Shown: piece by piece, positions 24,313 through 32,729 of the stretch | How the letters are laid out: every line of letters begins with the position of its first letter | Numbering within the stretch: the stretch's first letter is position 1 | Origin: Acidobacteriota bacterium | Lineage (GTDB): Bacteria > Acidobacteriota > Terriglobia > Bryobacterales > Bryobacteraceae | Direction: 5' to 3' | DNA: 41,748 bases | Assembly: GCA_018268935.1 (NCBI GenBank) | Contig: JAFDVS010000050.1 | Location: 82,361 to 124,108 of the forward strand | Notes under the pieces: generated by a model | The model's input: only the letters and a program-made list of their open reading frames with translations | Told to the model about the DNA's origin: nothing | The model's database searches: none | Made by a program: the position numbers and the translations under genes

Positions 24313-24995
24313 GGCGTTACATACTCCAAAGGATCAGTGAGGCCGGCTTCGGCGAAGCCCTTGCGGCGCAGCAGACAGGAATCGCAGCCGCCGCAAGGGC
24401 GGCCGCTTTCCTGAGGATCATAGCAACTTGAGGTGAGGGCGAAATCCACGCCCAATTCAGCGGCCAACTTCACGATTTGCAGTTTGGTGAGGCGCAGCAA
24501 CGGAGTCTCAATACGCACGCGCGCGGTTCCTTCGACGCCGGCTTTGGTTGCGAGGTTCGCCATCCGCTCAAAGGCCTCAATGAATTCGGGGCGGCAATCG
24601 GGATAGCCGGAATAGTCGATCGCGTTCACGCCAATGAAAATGTGCTCGGCGGCCAGCACTTCGGCATAACCAAGGGCGAGACTGAGGAAGACGGTGTTGC
24701 GGGCGGGGACGTAGGTGATGGGGATTCCGGGCGCGAGTTCGCTCACATGGTTATGCTTGGGGACATCGATTTCCGCGGTGAGGGCGGAGCCGCCTAAAGC
24801 GCGCAAGTCGACGCGCACGACGCGATGTTCCACTGCGCCGAGCGATTGGGCCACGCGCGAGGCAGCCTGCAATTCGAAGTGATGACGCTGGCCGTAATCG
24901 AAGCTGAGGGCGTAGCATTCGTAGCCCTCTTTGCGGGCCAAGGCAAGGCATGTGGTGGAGTCCAAGCCACCACTCAATAAGCAGACAGCTTTCAT
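24309..24995 (-). CDS. queC: 7-cyano-7-deazaguanine synthase (QueC)
   Basis: 228 residues from the ATG at 24995, overlapping the MFS stop by ATGA; upstream in-frame codons lie inside the MFS gene. QueC uses ATP and ammonia to turn 7-carboxy-7-deazaguanine into preQ0. The PP-loop SGGLDSTT is near the N-terminus, and the C-terminal zinc site has four Cys in SCYDPQESGRPCGGCDSC. SFDYGQRHHFEL, TYVPARNTVFLSLAL and NAIDYSGYPDCRPEF are typical of the family, and the length is normal. The product feeds queuosine (through QueF and Tgt) or other 7-deazaguanine modifications; no tgt, queF or DNA-modifying dpd genes are present. Confidence 0.97.
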   Translation of the reverse strand: MKAVCLLSGGLDSTTCLALARKEGYECYALSFDYGQRHHFELQAASRVAQSLGAVEHRVVRVDLRALGGSALTAEIDVPKHNHVSELAPGIPITYVPARNTVFLSLALGYAEVLAAEHIFIGVNAIDYSGYPDCRPEFIEAFERMANLATKAGVEGTARVRIETPLLRLTKLQIVKLAAELGVDFALTSSCYDPQESGRPCGGCDSCLLRRKGFAEAGLTDPLEYVTP

Positions 24996-26188
24996 TTCGG
25001 TAACCGGAAGGCGAGCAGGAAGCCCAACACAGGGAACAAGGTGAGCACCTGCAAAACCATTCCTAGAGTGTAGCGGTCGGCGAGCCATCCCGCGAGGGGA
25101 ATGAAGATGATGCCGGCCATGCCCCAGGCAAAGCCCATCATGAGGGCGGAAATGGTTCCCGATTGGCCGGGCGCGAGATTCTGTGCCATGACGATGTTCA
25201 CCGGATTGGTGGAGAGCAGAATCAAGCCGGCCGCGGCGAGCGCGGCAATGGCCAGGGGGCCGGAGCTATGGAAGAAGAGCAGGAGGAACGGGACCGCGCC
25301 GATCATGCTGTAGAGGATGACGCGGCGTCCGCCGAAGCGGTCGGCGATGTGTCCGCCGGCGAAGCCGCCGAACGCGCCCATGGCGGAATACATGGTGAGA
25401 GCGAGGCTGGCGGATCCATAGCTGAAGGCTCGTTCCTTGGTGAGATAAAGCGGCAGGAACTGGGTGAAGGTGATTTGCAGCACACTGCGCAGGAACACGA
25501 GGAAATAGAGGATCAGCAATGGTTGCCAGACGGCACGCAATTCGACCCAGTTGATTTTGGTTTTGCCGCGCGATTCGATGGGCAGTTCCGGAACCTTGGC
25601 CAGCATCCAGAGCGTGACCAGCACTCCGGGGATGGCGGCGATCCAACTTTGTTGGAAGCCAAAATTGGTGAGGATGAAGGCGAAGTAGACGGGGCCGAGG
25701 GCGTAGCCCAATTGGCCCGCGCTGATGAAGAAGGCCATTGCCTTTCCACGCCCTTCGCGCACGCCGGAGGCGGCACGCACGGACGATTGCGGGTGGAAAC
25801 TGGCCACGGCCGATGCGCCGAGCAGCACCAGGGCGAGGACCCAGCCGAAGTTGGGCGCCAGGCCCAATGAAGAAATGAAGACGCCCGCCAGCAGCGGCGC
25901 CAGGACGGAAAACAGACGGCTGTGATAGCGATCGGAGAGGATGCCGTAGACAGGCTGCATGACGCTGCCTGCCAGCACCATCGCTCCGCCGAGGATGCCG
26001 GCCTGCGTCAGATTGAAGCCGAGGTTTCGCGCAAACATGGGCTGAAACACGCCGAGCGCGGCGGAGTACACATCGACGGCAAAGTGGCCCGCGGCATAGA
26101 TGGCAAGCAACTCATAGCCCGCCGGCCACTGCGATTTGGCAGGAGCGGTGGTTACGGGGACAGCGATGGTGGTGCGTTCGGATGCCAT
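24992..26188 (-). CDS. MFS transporter, fosmidomycin-resistance (Fsr)-like
   Basis: 398 residues with about 12 membrane helices. The loop GILSDRYHSR after helix 2 and ASFHPQSSVRAASG in the middle match the Fsr branch, where E. coli Fsr has a similar FHPESSRVA segment. It is the first gene of the chain: its stop overlaps the queC start. Fsr is a drug exporter, but the gene order raises the possibility that this member moves a deazaguanine or related base. The known preQ0/preQ1 transporter family (YhhQ) is different, so this is a hypothesis. A TATAAT box lies 17 bases upstream of the ATG. Confidence 0.92.
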   Translation of the reverse strand: MASERTTIAVPVTTAPAKSQWPAGYELLAIYAAGHFAVDVYSAALGVFQPMFARNLGFNLTQAGILGGAMVLAGSVMQPVYGILSDRYHSRLFSVLAPLLAGVFISSLGLAPNFGWVLALVLLGASAVASFHPQSSVRAASGVREGRGKAMAFFISAGQLGYALGPVYFAFILTNFGFQQSWIAAIPGVLVTLWMLAKVPELPIESRGKTKINWVELRAVWQPLLILYFLVFLRSVLQITFTQFLPLYLTKERAFSYGSASLALTMYSAMGAFGGFAGGHIADRFGGRRVILYSMIGAVPFLLLFFHSSGPLAIAALAAAGLILLSTNPVNIVMAQNLAPGQSGTISALMMGFAWGMAGIIFIPLAGWLADRYTLGMVLQVLTLFPVLGFLLAFRLPK

Positions 26189-26205
26189 GGCCGGGGGGAA
26201 GTTCT

Positions 26206-26211
26206 ATTATA
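26206..26211 (-). promoter_or_regulatory. -10 box of the MFS-queC-queE operon promoter
   Basis: TATAAT read on the minus strand, 17 bases before the MFS ATG. This leaves a leader of only ~10 bases, so there is no room for a preQ1 riboswitch. The -35 region is weak. Confidence 0.5.
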
Positions 26212-26282
26212 TCGGATAGCAACATTTCTACTGGCTTAGGGTTCAACAGGAACTGTAATCCGGTTTAGTAACGAGGGAATTT

Positions 26283-28772
26283 ATGTCCGCATTCGTGTTT
26301 CGCGCCGGCGCGCTTTCCTTTGCGTTGATGGCCACGGTGAGCGGCCAGAATCTGGCGCCGGTGATCCATCCGCGCGGAGTGGTGAACGCTTACTCGCAGC
26401 AGCCTGCTCCGTCGCAAGTTGGGGCGGGGAGCGTCGTGTGGATCAACGGATTGAATCTCGGACCGCCGGCGGGGGCAACGGCCGACAGCCCGAATTGGCC
26501 GACAGAACTCGGTGGTGTACAGGTGTTGATCAACAACCGGCCGGCGCCGCTCGGATCGGTTTCGCCTTCGCGCATTGTGGCGCAGGTGCCGCTGGAAACA
26601 CCGAACGGATTGATGAATGTCGAGGTGAGACGAGGCGAGGCAAGGTCGCGCCCGGCGCGGATCAATGTGTTCGCGATCTTTCCGGTGGTGCGCACTAACG
26701 ATGACAAGGGATATGGGGAAGTGTCCGGGGCCGCCAGCGGGTCGAGCTATGCCTTCACGGCTTCCGGGCTGGGTGTTACCGATCCACGGGTGAACACAGG
26801 GGAAGCGGCTCCCGCCGACGCGGCTGCGCGTCCGCGCCAGGCGGTGAATGTGTACCTGGGCGGGGCGAAGTTGGATGCCGACATCAAAGCTTCTTCGAAG
26901 CGGCCCGGCGATTTCGATGTATCCGTATCCGTTCCGGAGGGCACGCTGCCCGGCGATCTTCTGCTGGTGCAGGCCGCCAATCGACTTTCCAATTACGGGG
27001 TGTGGCGGCGGATGAACCGTCCGGAAGTGACCTTTGTTCCGATGCCGGATGGCGCGCCGGTGGTGCGTGGAATGGCCGCTTCCGACCTTGCCGGCGGATT
27101 TCTGATTGCGAGCGCGGCACGCACCAGCGAAGGCTGCTGGCCGAGTGTGCTGTTCGATCTGCGGGCCAAGCGGGCGGCGAATATTTCGCAATGCCTGACG
27201 GTGGCGAATCAGAACGCGGTGACACCCGTGGTTGCGGCGGTGAATTCGCCGGCGCTGGCGGCGCTGATCGGGCCTCCGCAAGGTGCCGATGTGGCTCAGG
27301 GCGTGAGCAGCAAGGTCGCATTGTTCCAGCCCTCGCGGACAGAAGCGATGGGTGTGGACTTACCTGGGAACGCCGCGGCTTTGAATGGGAATGCCCAAGG
27401 GGGATTCAATGCGGTGATGCCCGGCACGCCGCCGCAGGTCGCGAACATTGATGCCGCGACCGGGGACATTCAACTGGCGCAAGGCGCTGGAGGCGGGGCG
27501 GGCGGAGGGGCCGGAGCGCAGGCCGCGGTGCTGAATCCACTGACGCTACAGGTGAACCTCGGCGGAGGGCTGGACAAGGTCCTGACAGCGGTTACCAATA
27601 CGGGCCAAGGCCAGTTCAGTGTGGTGATTGGGAACGATCTGGACAATCCGACGAGCGCGAAGCTGGTGATACTTAACCCACAGGGTGAGGTGACGGCGAG
27701 CCGCGATTTTCCCGATGGCTTTCTGCCCATGGTGATGCCGAATCCGCCGGCGCAACCGGCTCCGGGCGGCGGCGGAGGAGGGCAGGTGGGACCGGGTGGT
27801 GGCGGACCCGGAGGCGGGGGGCAAGGTGGCGGCGGGGGCGTTGTGATTGTGGCGCCGGGTGGCGCGGTACAGGTTCAGGTGCGTTTCCGCGTGGCGACCT
27901 TCTTTGATGCGCAAACGCGAAACTTCTACGTTGCCGCGCGGAAGGCGGATGACTCCGCGCACTCGCTGGTGGTGTTCGCTCCGAACGACGTGAAGGCGAT
28001 CGCATTGCCGGCCGGCCGCTTCATAGCCGCCTGCACACCGAACGCGCAGATTGCCAACATCGAGACATCGAGGCGCATTGTGCTGATGGGCAGCAACAGC
28101 GCGGACCGGCAATTCCGGCAGGTATGCGGGGCGCTGAGTTTTCTGGTGCTGGATCTGGGGAGCCAGGAGTTCACCGACGTGGCGCTGCCTGGCCAGGGAC
28201 AGATCAACGTTACCAATAATGTTCCGGACTTGAACGATTTCTTGCTCGCCGCCAGCACGGAGGGCGACACGATGTTTGCGATGGATGGCGTGACGCTGTC
28301 GGCGTACCGGCTGAATCTGCCGCAGGGCGTGATCGGGTTCCAGAATCTGCAGCCGGTGCCGGATATGGAACTGGCGGTCGCGGTGGGCCGGGTGCGGCAG
28401 CAGAACGGCGATGGCGGCTTTCTGATCTTCGATCTGGAGAATCTGGAAGTGCGCCAGTTGCTGCTTCCCGATGGGTTCGCCACAGCGCAGTTGGTAGGCA
28501 TCCTTCCGGCCACGCGCAAGCTGGTGGCGCGGGGGAACCGGCAAGGCGGCTCGCAATTTCTGGTGTACGATCTCATTTCAGGGGACCTGGAGATCATCGC
28601 CAACCCTCCGGGTGTGGCGTATGTCGGCAACGCGCCCGTTCCGGCGGGGCAACCGGCTCAGCAACAGGCGCCGGCGATGATGAGAGTGAATGCGAAGGCC
28701 AATACGATTGAAGCGATCACCATTAACGATGCACGGGCTACTACGGGTGCGATGCTGGTGCGTATTCCTTGA
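26283..28772 (+). CDS. Secreted protein with TIGR03437-like domain and Gly-rich linker
   Basis: 829 residues with a signal peptide (ALSFALMATVSGQ) and a GAGGG ribosome site before the ATG. Residues ~20-130 resemble the TIGR03437 beta domain common in Solibacter-type proteins (GSVVWINGLNLG, LGGVQVLINNRPAPL, VSPSRIVAQVPL). The middle part has no recognised family. A Gly/Pro-rich linker at ~490-520 separates it from a C-terminal part of repeated strand blocks (RIVLMGSNSADR, DLGSQEFTDVALPGQ, VYDLISGDLEII) that look like an irregular beta-propeller. It is probably an exported cell-surface or extracellular protein; its function is unknown. It is divergent from the que operon, with 94 bases between the start codons. 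Confidence 0.82.
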   Translation: MSAFVFRAGALSFALMATVSGQNLAPVIHPRGVVNAYSQQPAPSQVGAGSVVWINGLNLGPPAGATADSPNWPTELGGVQVLINNRPAPLGSVSPSRIVAQVPLETPNGLMNVEVRRGEARSRPARINVFAIFPVVRTNDDKGYGEVSGAASGSSYAFTASGLGVTDPRVNTGEAAPADAAARPRQAVNVYLGGAKLDADIKASSKRPGDFDVSVSVPEGTLPGDLLLVQAANRLSNYGVWRRMNRPEVTFVPMPDGAPVVRGMAASDLAGGFLIASAARTSEGCWPSVLFDLRAKRAANISQCLTVANQNAVTPVVAAVNSPALAALIGPPQGADVAQGVSSKVALFQPSRTEAMGVDLPGNAAALNGNAQGGFNAVMPGTPPQVANIDAATGDIQLAQGAGGGAGGGAGAQAAVLNPLTLQVNLGGGLDKVLTAVTNTGQGQFSVVIGNDLDNPTSAKLVILNPQGEVTASRDFPDGFLPMVMPNPPAQPAPGGGGGGQVGPGGGGPGGGGQGGGGGVVIVAPGGAVQVQVRFRVATFFDAQTRNFYVAARKADDSAHSLVVFAPNDVKAIALPAGRFIAACTPNAQIANIETSRRIVLMGSNSADRQFRQVCGALSFLVLDLGSQEFTDVALPGQGQINVTNNVPDLNDFLLAASTEGDTMFAMDGVTLSAYRLNLPQGVIGFQNLQPVPDMELAVAVGRVRQQNGDGGFLIFDLENLEVRQLLLPDGFATAQLVGILPATRKLVARGNRQGGSQFLVYDLISGDLEIIANPPGVAYVGNAPVPAGQPAQQQAPAMMRVNAKANTIEAITINDARATTGAMLVRIP
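27763..27840 (+). repeat. Low-complexity Gly-coding tract
   Basis: GGN-rich stretch coding for runs of 4-6 Gly broken by Gln, Val and Pro. It is in frame and forms the flexible linker of the secreted protein. A second, shorter Gly/Ala tract occurs near 27484-27520. Confidence 0.8.
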
Positions 28773-28820
28773 GGTAAGCTGAAGAAGCACCCCGCGCCAG
28801 GGGGAAGCACGCAACTGCCT

Positions 28821-29333
28821 GTGAAGAACGAAAAACAGTCTCAATTGGAAGCTTTTGAATCGGCCATGAACCTGTTCCACAAGCGCGATTTCCGCGCGGC
28901 CTTACCGCTGTTTGCCGAGGCGGCGGGGGGGCCGAATGTAAGCATCGCGCACACCGCGAAGCAGCACGTGCGGATCTGCGAGCAGCGGCTGGGCACGCCG
29001 GCGCCGGAACTTCATACAGCGGAAGACTACTATCACTATGGGATTGGCCTAATCGCTTCACGCAAGCTGGAAGAAGCGGCGCAGGTATTGCGCAAGGCAG
29101 CGGAACTCGATCCGCGCGCCGGGCATGTGCAATATTCGTTGGGAATCAGCTTAGGGCTTGCGGGCGACCTGCAAGGCGCGGCACGCCATCTGGGGACGGC
29201 CATCCAGTTGGATTCGAAGAACCGTTCGATTGCCCGAAGCGACCCGGACTTCCTGGAATTCGGAAGATATTCTCCCGTACGGGAACTCGTATTTTTGGAG
29301 AAAAAGGAGCGAGACACGCAACTACCTTCGTAG
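28821..29333 (+). CDS. Small TPR protein
   Basis: 170 residues from a GTG at 28821; no ATG gives a better N-terminus and no clear ribosome site is visible. The sequence holds TPR-like helix pairs: AFESAMNLFHKRDFRAALPLFAEAA, then DYYHYGIGLIASRKLEEAAQVLRKAAELDP and YSLGISLGLAGDLQGAARHLGTAIQLD. There is no signal peptide, so it is cytoplasmic. The stop is directly followed by the yvcK start codon, so the two are co-translated. TPR proteins act as binding scaffolds; the partner here is unknown but could be the GlmR/GlmU pair. Confidence 0.85.
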   Translation: MKNEKQSQLEAFESAMNLFHKRDFRAALPLFAEAAGGPNVSIAHTAKQHVRICEQRLGTPAPELHTAEDYYHYGIGLIASRKLEEAAQVLRKAAELDPRAGHVQYSLGISLGLAGDLQGAARHLGTAIQLDSKNRSIARSDPDFLEFGRYSPVRELVFLEKKERDTQLPS

Positions 29334-30446
29334 GTGCAACTGCTCGAATTCATGCCGTTACGAAACCCGCTTACGCGGCGAGTCTCTTCCGACGAGCCCA
29401 TTCGGATTCTGTCCATCGGGGGCGGAACAGGCCTGTCGACGTTGCTGCAGGGGTTGAAGTATTACGCCAACCCGGAGCTTTCCTCAGCCTTGCCGAGCCC
29501 GATGCGCGAGACTCTGAACCGTCCGTTGGAGCTGACTGCCGTAGTGACCGTGACCGACGACGGGGGCAGCAGCGGGCGGCTTCGCCGGGACTTCGATGTT
29601 CTGCCTCCGGGTGACATCCGCAACTGCATGGTGGCCTTGTCCGAGGATGCGGCATTGCTATCGAAGCTGTTTCAGTATCGCTTCTCGGCGGGGCGCGGAT
29701 TGAAGGGGCACAGCTTCGGCAATTTGTTTCTCACGGCGCTGACGCAGATCACCGGCGACTTCGCGCATGCGGTGAAATTGTCGAGCGAGGTGCTGGCCAG
29801 CACGGGGCGCATTTTTCCATCCACCGGGGCGAACGTGGTGCTGCAGGCCAAGCTGGAGGATGGATCGCTGGTGACCGGGGAGACGCAGATCAGCAAGGCG
29901 AAGTCGCGGATCCAGACGGTGTTGCTGAAGCCGCGCCGCATTCATCCACTTTCGGAGACATTGGAAGCGATTGAGCAGGCCGATCTCATCACCTTCGGGC
30001 CAGGTTCGCTGTTCACCAGTGTGATTCCGAACCTGCTGGTGAGCGGGATTCCGGAAGCGATTGCGCGATCGAGCGCCATCAAGGCGTACTTCTGCAACCT
30101 GATGTGGCAGCCGACGGAAACGATGAACTTCACCGCTGTGGATCACGTAACGGCGATCAACAAACACGCACGCTGCAGCCTGATTGACTGCATTATCGTC
30201 AATTCGAAGCCGGTCAGTGCGCCGCATCGGCGGCGCTACGCAGCGCAGCAGGTGCAGCCGGTGGCAGTGGATATGGAGCAGTTGTTGAAAATGGGACTGC
30301 GGGTGGTGGAGGACGATCTGCTGGCGCGTTCGGAGAAAGTGCGCCACGATCCGCACCGGGCCGCGGCAGTCGCAATCCGGCTGGCCGTGGCGGGACGCCG
30401 CCGCCGGCAACGCGCGCAATCCTTCAAATCGGCGGCGGGCCTATAG
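29334..30446 (+). CDS. yvcK: YvcK/GlmR family UDP-sugar-binding regulator
   Basis: 370 residues from a GTG at 29334; the ATG at 29352 is an equally likely start. It has the nucleotide-sugar site ILSIGGGTGLSTLLQGLK near the N-terminus, TDDGGSSGRLR, DIRNCMVAL, KGHSFGNLFLTAL, and ADLITFGPGSLFTSVIPNLLV. These are the main YvcK/CofD-like motifs. In Bacillus subtilis, YvcK (GlmR) binds UDP-GlcNAc and steers carbon into cell-wall precursor synthesis by stimulating GlmS. Here it lies directly before glmU, which makes UDP-GlcNAc, supporting the same role. The C-terminal ~25 residues are Arg-rich (GRRRRQRAQ) and look like an extension. Confidence 0.93.
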   Translation: MQLLEFMPLRNPLTRRVSSDEPIRILSIGGGTGLSTLLQGLKYYANPELSSALPSPMRETLNRPLELTAVVTVTDDGGSSGRLRRDFDVLPPGDIRNCMVALSEDAALLSKLFQYRFSAGRGLKGHSFGNLFLTALTQITGDFAHAVKLSSEVLASTGRIFPSTGANVVLQAKLEDGSLVTGETQISKAKSRIQTVLLKPRRIHPLSETLEAIEQADLITFGPGSLFTSVIPNLLVSGIPEAIARSSAIKAYFCNLMWQPTETMNFTAVDHVTAINKHARCSLIDCIIVNSKPVSAPHRRRYAAQQVQPVAVDMEQLLKMGLRVVEDDLLARSEKVRHDPHRAAAVAIRLAVAGRRRRQRAQSFKSAAGL

Positions 30447-30491
30447 CAGCGGCGCGCACCAGCCGAATGGTGTAATGGTTTTAACTTCCGC

Positions 30492-31874
30492 ATGCAAACC
30501 CCTTTGAATATTCTGATTCTTGCCGCGGGTCTGGGGACTCGCATGAAGTCGAACAAGGCCAAGGTGCTCCATCAAGCCGCGGGGAAGGCGTTGGTGGAGC
30601 ATGTGACGGACACCGCATTGCGGCTGACCACGCCGGACCGGATTACGGTGGTGATCGGGCACCAGGCAGACAGGGTGCGCGATCTGCTCTCCGCGCGCGG
30701 GGTACGGTTCGCTCTGCAATCGGAGCAGAAGGGGACCGGACATGCCGTTCTATGCTGTGAAGGGGCTGTTCCGGAGCACACAGGCCGCGTAGTGATTCTT
30801 TACGGCGATGTGCCGCTGCTGACGCTGGCGACGCTGGAGAAACTGATTCGTTTGCAAGCGGAGGCCGCGGTTTCGGCAACCGCTTTGACCACGCACCTGG
30901 ATAATCCCACCGGCTATGGGCGGATCATCCGCAATGCAGCGGGGGACATTGCTGCCGTGGTGGAAGAAAAAGCGGCCAATGCCGAACAGCGGGCGGTGCG
31001 CGAAATCAATGCTGGCATTTATTGTTTTGATGCCGCCTTGCTGTGGAAGCATCTGCACGACATCCGGACGAACAATCCGGCGGGTGAATACTATCTGACC
31101 GATATGGTGGAGATTCTCTCGGGCAACGGGCATCGTGTATTGCCGCTGCATGTGGACGATCCATCGGAATTGCTGGGAATCAACACGAAGCTGGAACTGG
31201 CCGATGTGGATCGGATTCTGCGGGCGCGCAAGGCGCGGCAATTGATGCTGGACGGGGTGACCATTGAGCGGCCGGAGACGGTGACGATTGACGAGGATGT
31301 GCGTATCGCGGCCGATAGTGTGATTGAGCCGTTCACGCGCATTTTGGGGAAGACGGTGATTGGCGCGGAGTGCCGCGTGGGTGCATATTCGATCATTGAA
31401 TCTTCCACGCTGGAAGACGATGTGCAGGTGAATCCTTTTTCGATTGTGGCCACATCGTATGTGAGCACAGGGGCGCGGATCGGTCCGTATGCCCGGTTGC
31501 GGCTGGAGAACCACGTGGAAGCGGGTGTGCATATCGGCAACTTCGTGGAGTTGAAGAAGACGCGGATCGGCAAAGGCGCGAAGGCGCAGCATCTGGCATA
31601 TCTCGGCGATTCCACGATTGGGGAAAACGTGAACATCGGGGCAGGGACGATCACTTGCAACTACGACGGAAAGAAGAAGCATCAGACGAAGATCGGCAGC
31701 AACAGCTTCGTGGGGAGCAATTCGACGCTGGTGGCGCCGGTGACGGTGGGGGAAGGGAGCTATGTGGCGGCGGGTTCCGTGGTGACGGATACGGTTCCCT
31801 CGGACGCCTTGGCACTGGGCCGTTCCCGTCAGATAATCAAGGAAGGTTGGGCAAAGAAACGACGCGAGGAGTGA
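30492..31874 (+). CDS. glmU: Bifunctional GlcN-1-P acetyltransferase / GlcNAc-1-P uridyltransferase
   Basis: 460 residues, the usual GlmU length. The N-terminal uridyltransferase has ILAAGLGTRMKSNKAKVLH, QKGTGHAV and LYGDVPLL. The C-terminal left-handed beta-helix acetyltransferase has GAECRVGAYSIIE, NFVELKKTRIG, AYLGDSTIG, NIGAGTITCNYDGKKKH and GSNSTLVAPVTVG. GlmU acetylates glucosamine-1-phosphate and then makes UDP-GlcNAc, the precursor of peptidoglycan and LPS. All expected core motifs are present. It starts 45 bases after yvcK with no clear ribosome site; a TAACTT box lies 4 bases before the ATG. The GNAT gene follows 4 bases after the stop. Confidence 0.97.
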   Translation: MQTPLNILILAAGLGTRMKSNKAKVLHQAAGKALVEHVTDTALRLTTPDRITVVIGHQADRVRDLLSARGVRFALQSEQKGTGHAVLCCEGAVPEHTGRVVILYGDVPLLTLATLEKLIRLQAEAAVSATALTTHLDNPTGYGRIIRNAAGDIAAVVEEKAANAEQRAVREINAGIYCFDAALLWKHLHDIRTNNPAGEYYLTDMVEILSGNGHRVLPLHVDDPSELLGINTKLELADVDRILRARKARQLMLDGVTIERPETVTIDEDVRIAADSVIEPFTRILGKTVIGAECRVGAYSIIESSTLEDDVQVNPFSIVATSYVSTGARIGPYARLRLENHVEAGVHIGNFVELKKTRIGKGAKAQHLAYLGDSTIGENVNIGAGTITCNYDGKKKHQTKIGSNSFVGSNSTLVAPVTVGEGSYVAAGSVVTDTVPSDALALGRSRQIIKEGWAKKRREE

Positions 31875-31878
31875 AGTT

Positions 31879-32685
31879 GTGCAGTTTCCCGTTGTCGACC
31901 ATGCCTTGGCTTCGCGGCTAGAACGCGCCGAAGGCCTTTTGTGCGCCCGGTTCATTGAAGCGCGGTGGCGGGTGCATCCATCCTCGAATGCCAGTTGGAT
32001 GGAAGCGGCGGGGGCCATTGCCACTTTCGATGGTGCGGAGTCTCCGATGACGCAGACGTTCGGGCTCGGGTTGACTTCGCTGCCTCTGCCTGAAGAGTTA
32101 GGCCGTATCGAGGATTTCTTCCAGCAACGCGGGGCTCCAGTGCAGCACGAGGTGTGTCCGCTGGCCGGGATGGCACTGGTATCTCAGTTACACAAGCGAG
32201 GCTACGCGCCGATTGAAATGAGTACGGTGTTGTACCGCACGTTGCCTGCCGCGCCACATGCCGTGGCGGATTCCATTCAGGTACGGATCGCGGGGCCGGA
32301 GGATCGGGAAACGTGGGCCCGGACGGCGGCGGCGGGTTGGCGTGAGTATCCGGAACTCGCGCACCTGCTGGTGGATCTGATGCAGGTGGTGACGGCGCGC
32401 GAGGGTGAGGTTTCGTTTCTGGCTGAGCTGCATGGGATTCCGATTGCCGCGGCGGCGCTGAGTATTCAGAACGGTGTGGCGATTTTGGCTGGGGCGTGCA
32501 CGCTGCCCGAGCATCGGCGCCAGGGGGCACAGCGAGCGCTGCTGGAAGCTCGCCTTTCTTATGCGGCTCAGGCAGGGTGCGACTTGGCGATGATGACCGC
32601 CGCGGAGCCCGGCAGTGCGTCACAGCGCAATGCGGAGCGCCAGGGGTTCCGGATCGCATACACACGCACCAAGTGGCGGCTGTGA
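31879..32685 (+). CDS. GNAT family acetyltransferase
   Basis: 268 residues from a GTG at 31879, 4 bases after glmU, with GAGGAG upstream in the glmU end. The C-terminal half is a GNAT domain: strand ALSIQNGVAILAGACTLPE, then the acetyl-CoA loop HRRQGAQRALLEARLSYA, and AERQGFRIAYTRTKW at the end. The N-terminal ~130 residues resemble a degenerate second GNAT fold (LGLTSLPLPEELGRIEDFF, RGAPVQHEVCPLAG). The substrate is unknown. Its place in the yvcK-glmU transcript hints at amino-sugar or cell-envelope metabolism, but GNAT enzymes are too diverse to say. Confidence 0.88.
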   Translation: MQFPVVDHALASRLERAEGLLCARFIEARWRVHPSSNASWMEAAGAIATFDGAESPMTQTFGLGLTSLPLPEELGRIEDFFQQRGAPVQHEVCPLAGMALVSQLHKRGYAPIEMSTVLYRTLPAAPHAVADSIQVRIAGPEDRETWARTAAAGWREYPELAHLLVDLMQVVTAREGEVSFLAELHGIPIAAAALSIQNGVAILAGACTLPEHRRQGAQRALLEARLSYAAQAGCDLAMMTAAEPGSASQRNAERQGFRIAYTRTKWRL

Positions 32686-32729
32686 GGGATTCGCGGGTTC
32701 ATTCGCGCCTGCCATTGTGAGGAGCGTGT

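Noticed and set aside
26189..26282. preQ1 riboswitch before the que operon
   Set aside because: The predicted leader between the -10 box and the MFS ATG is only about 10 bases.
27763..27840. Tandem DNA repeat or CRISPR-like array
   Set aside because: It is an in-frame Gly-coding tract with irregular units and no spacers.
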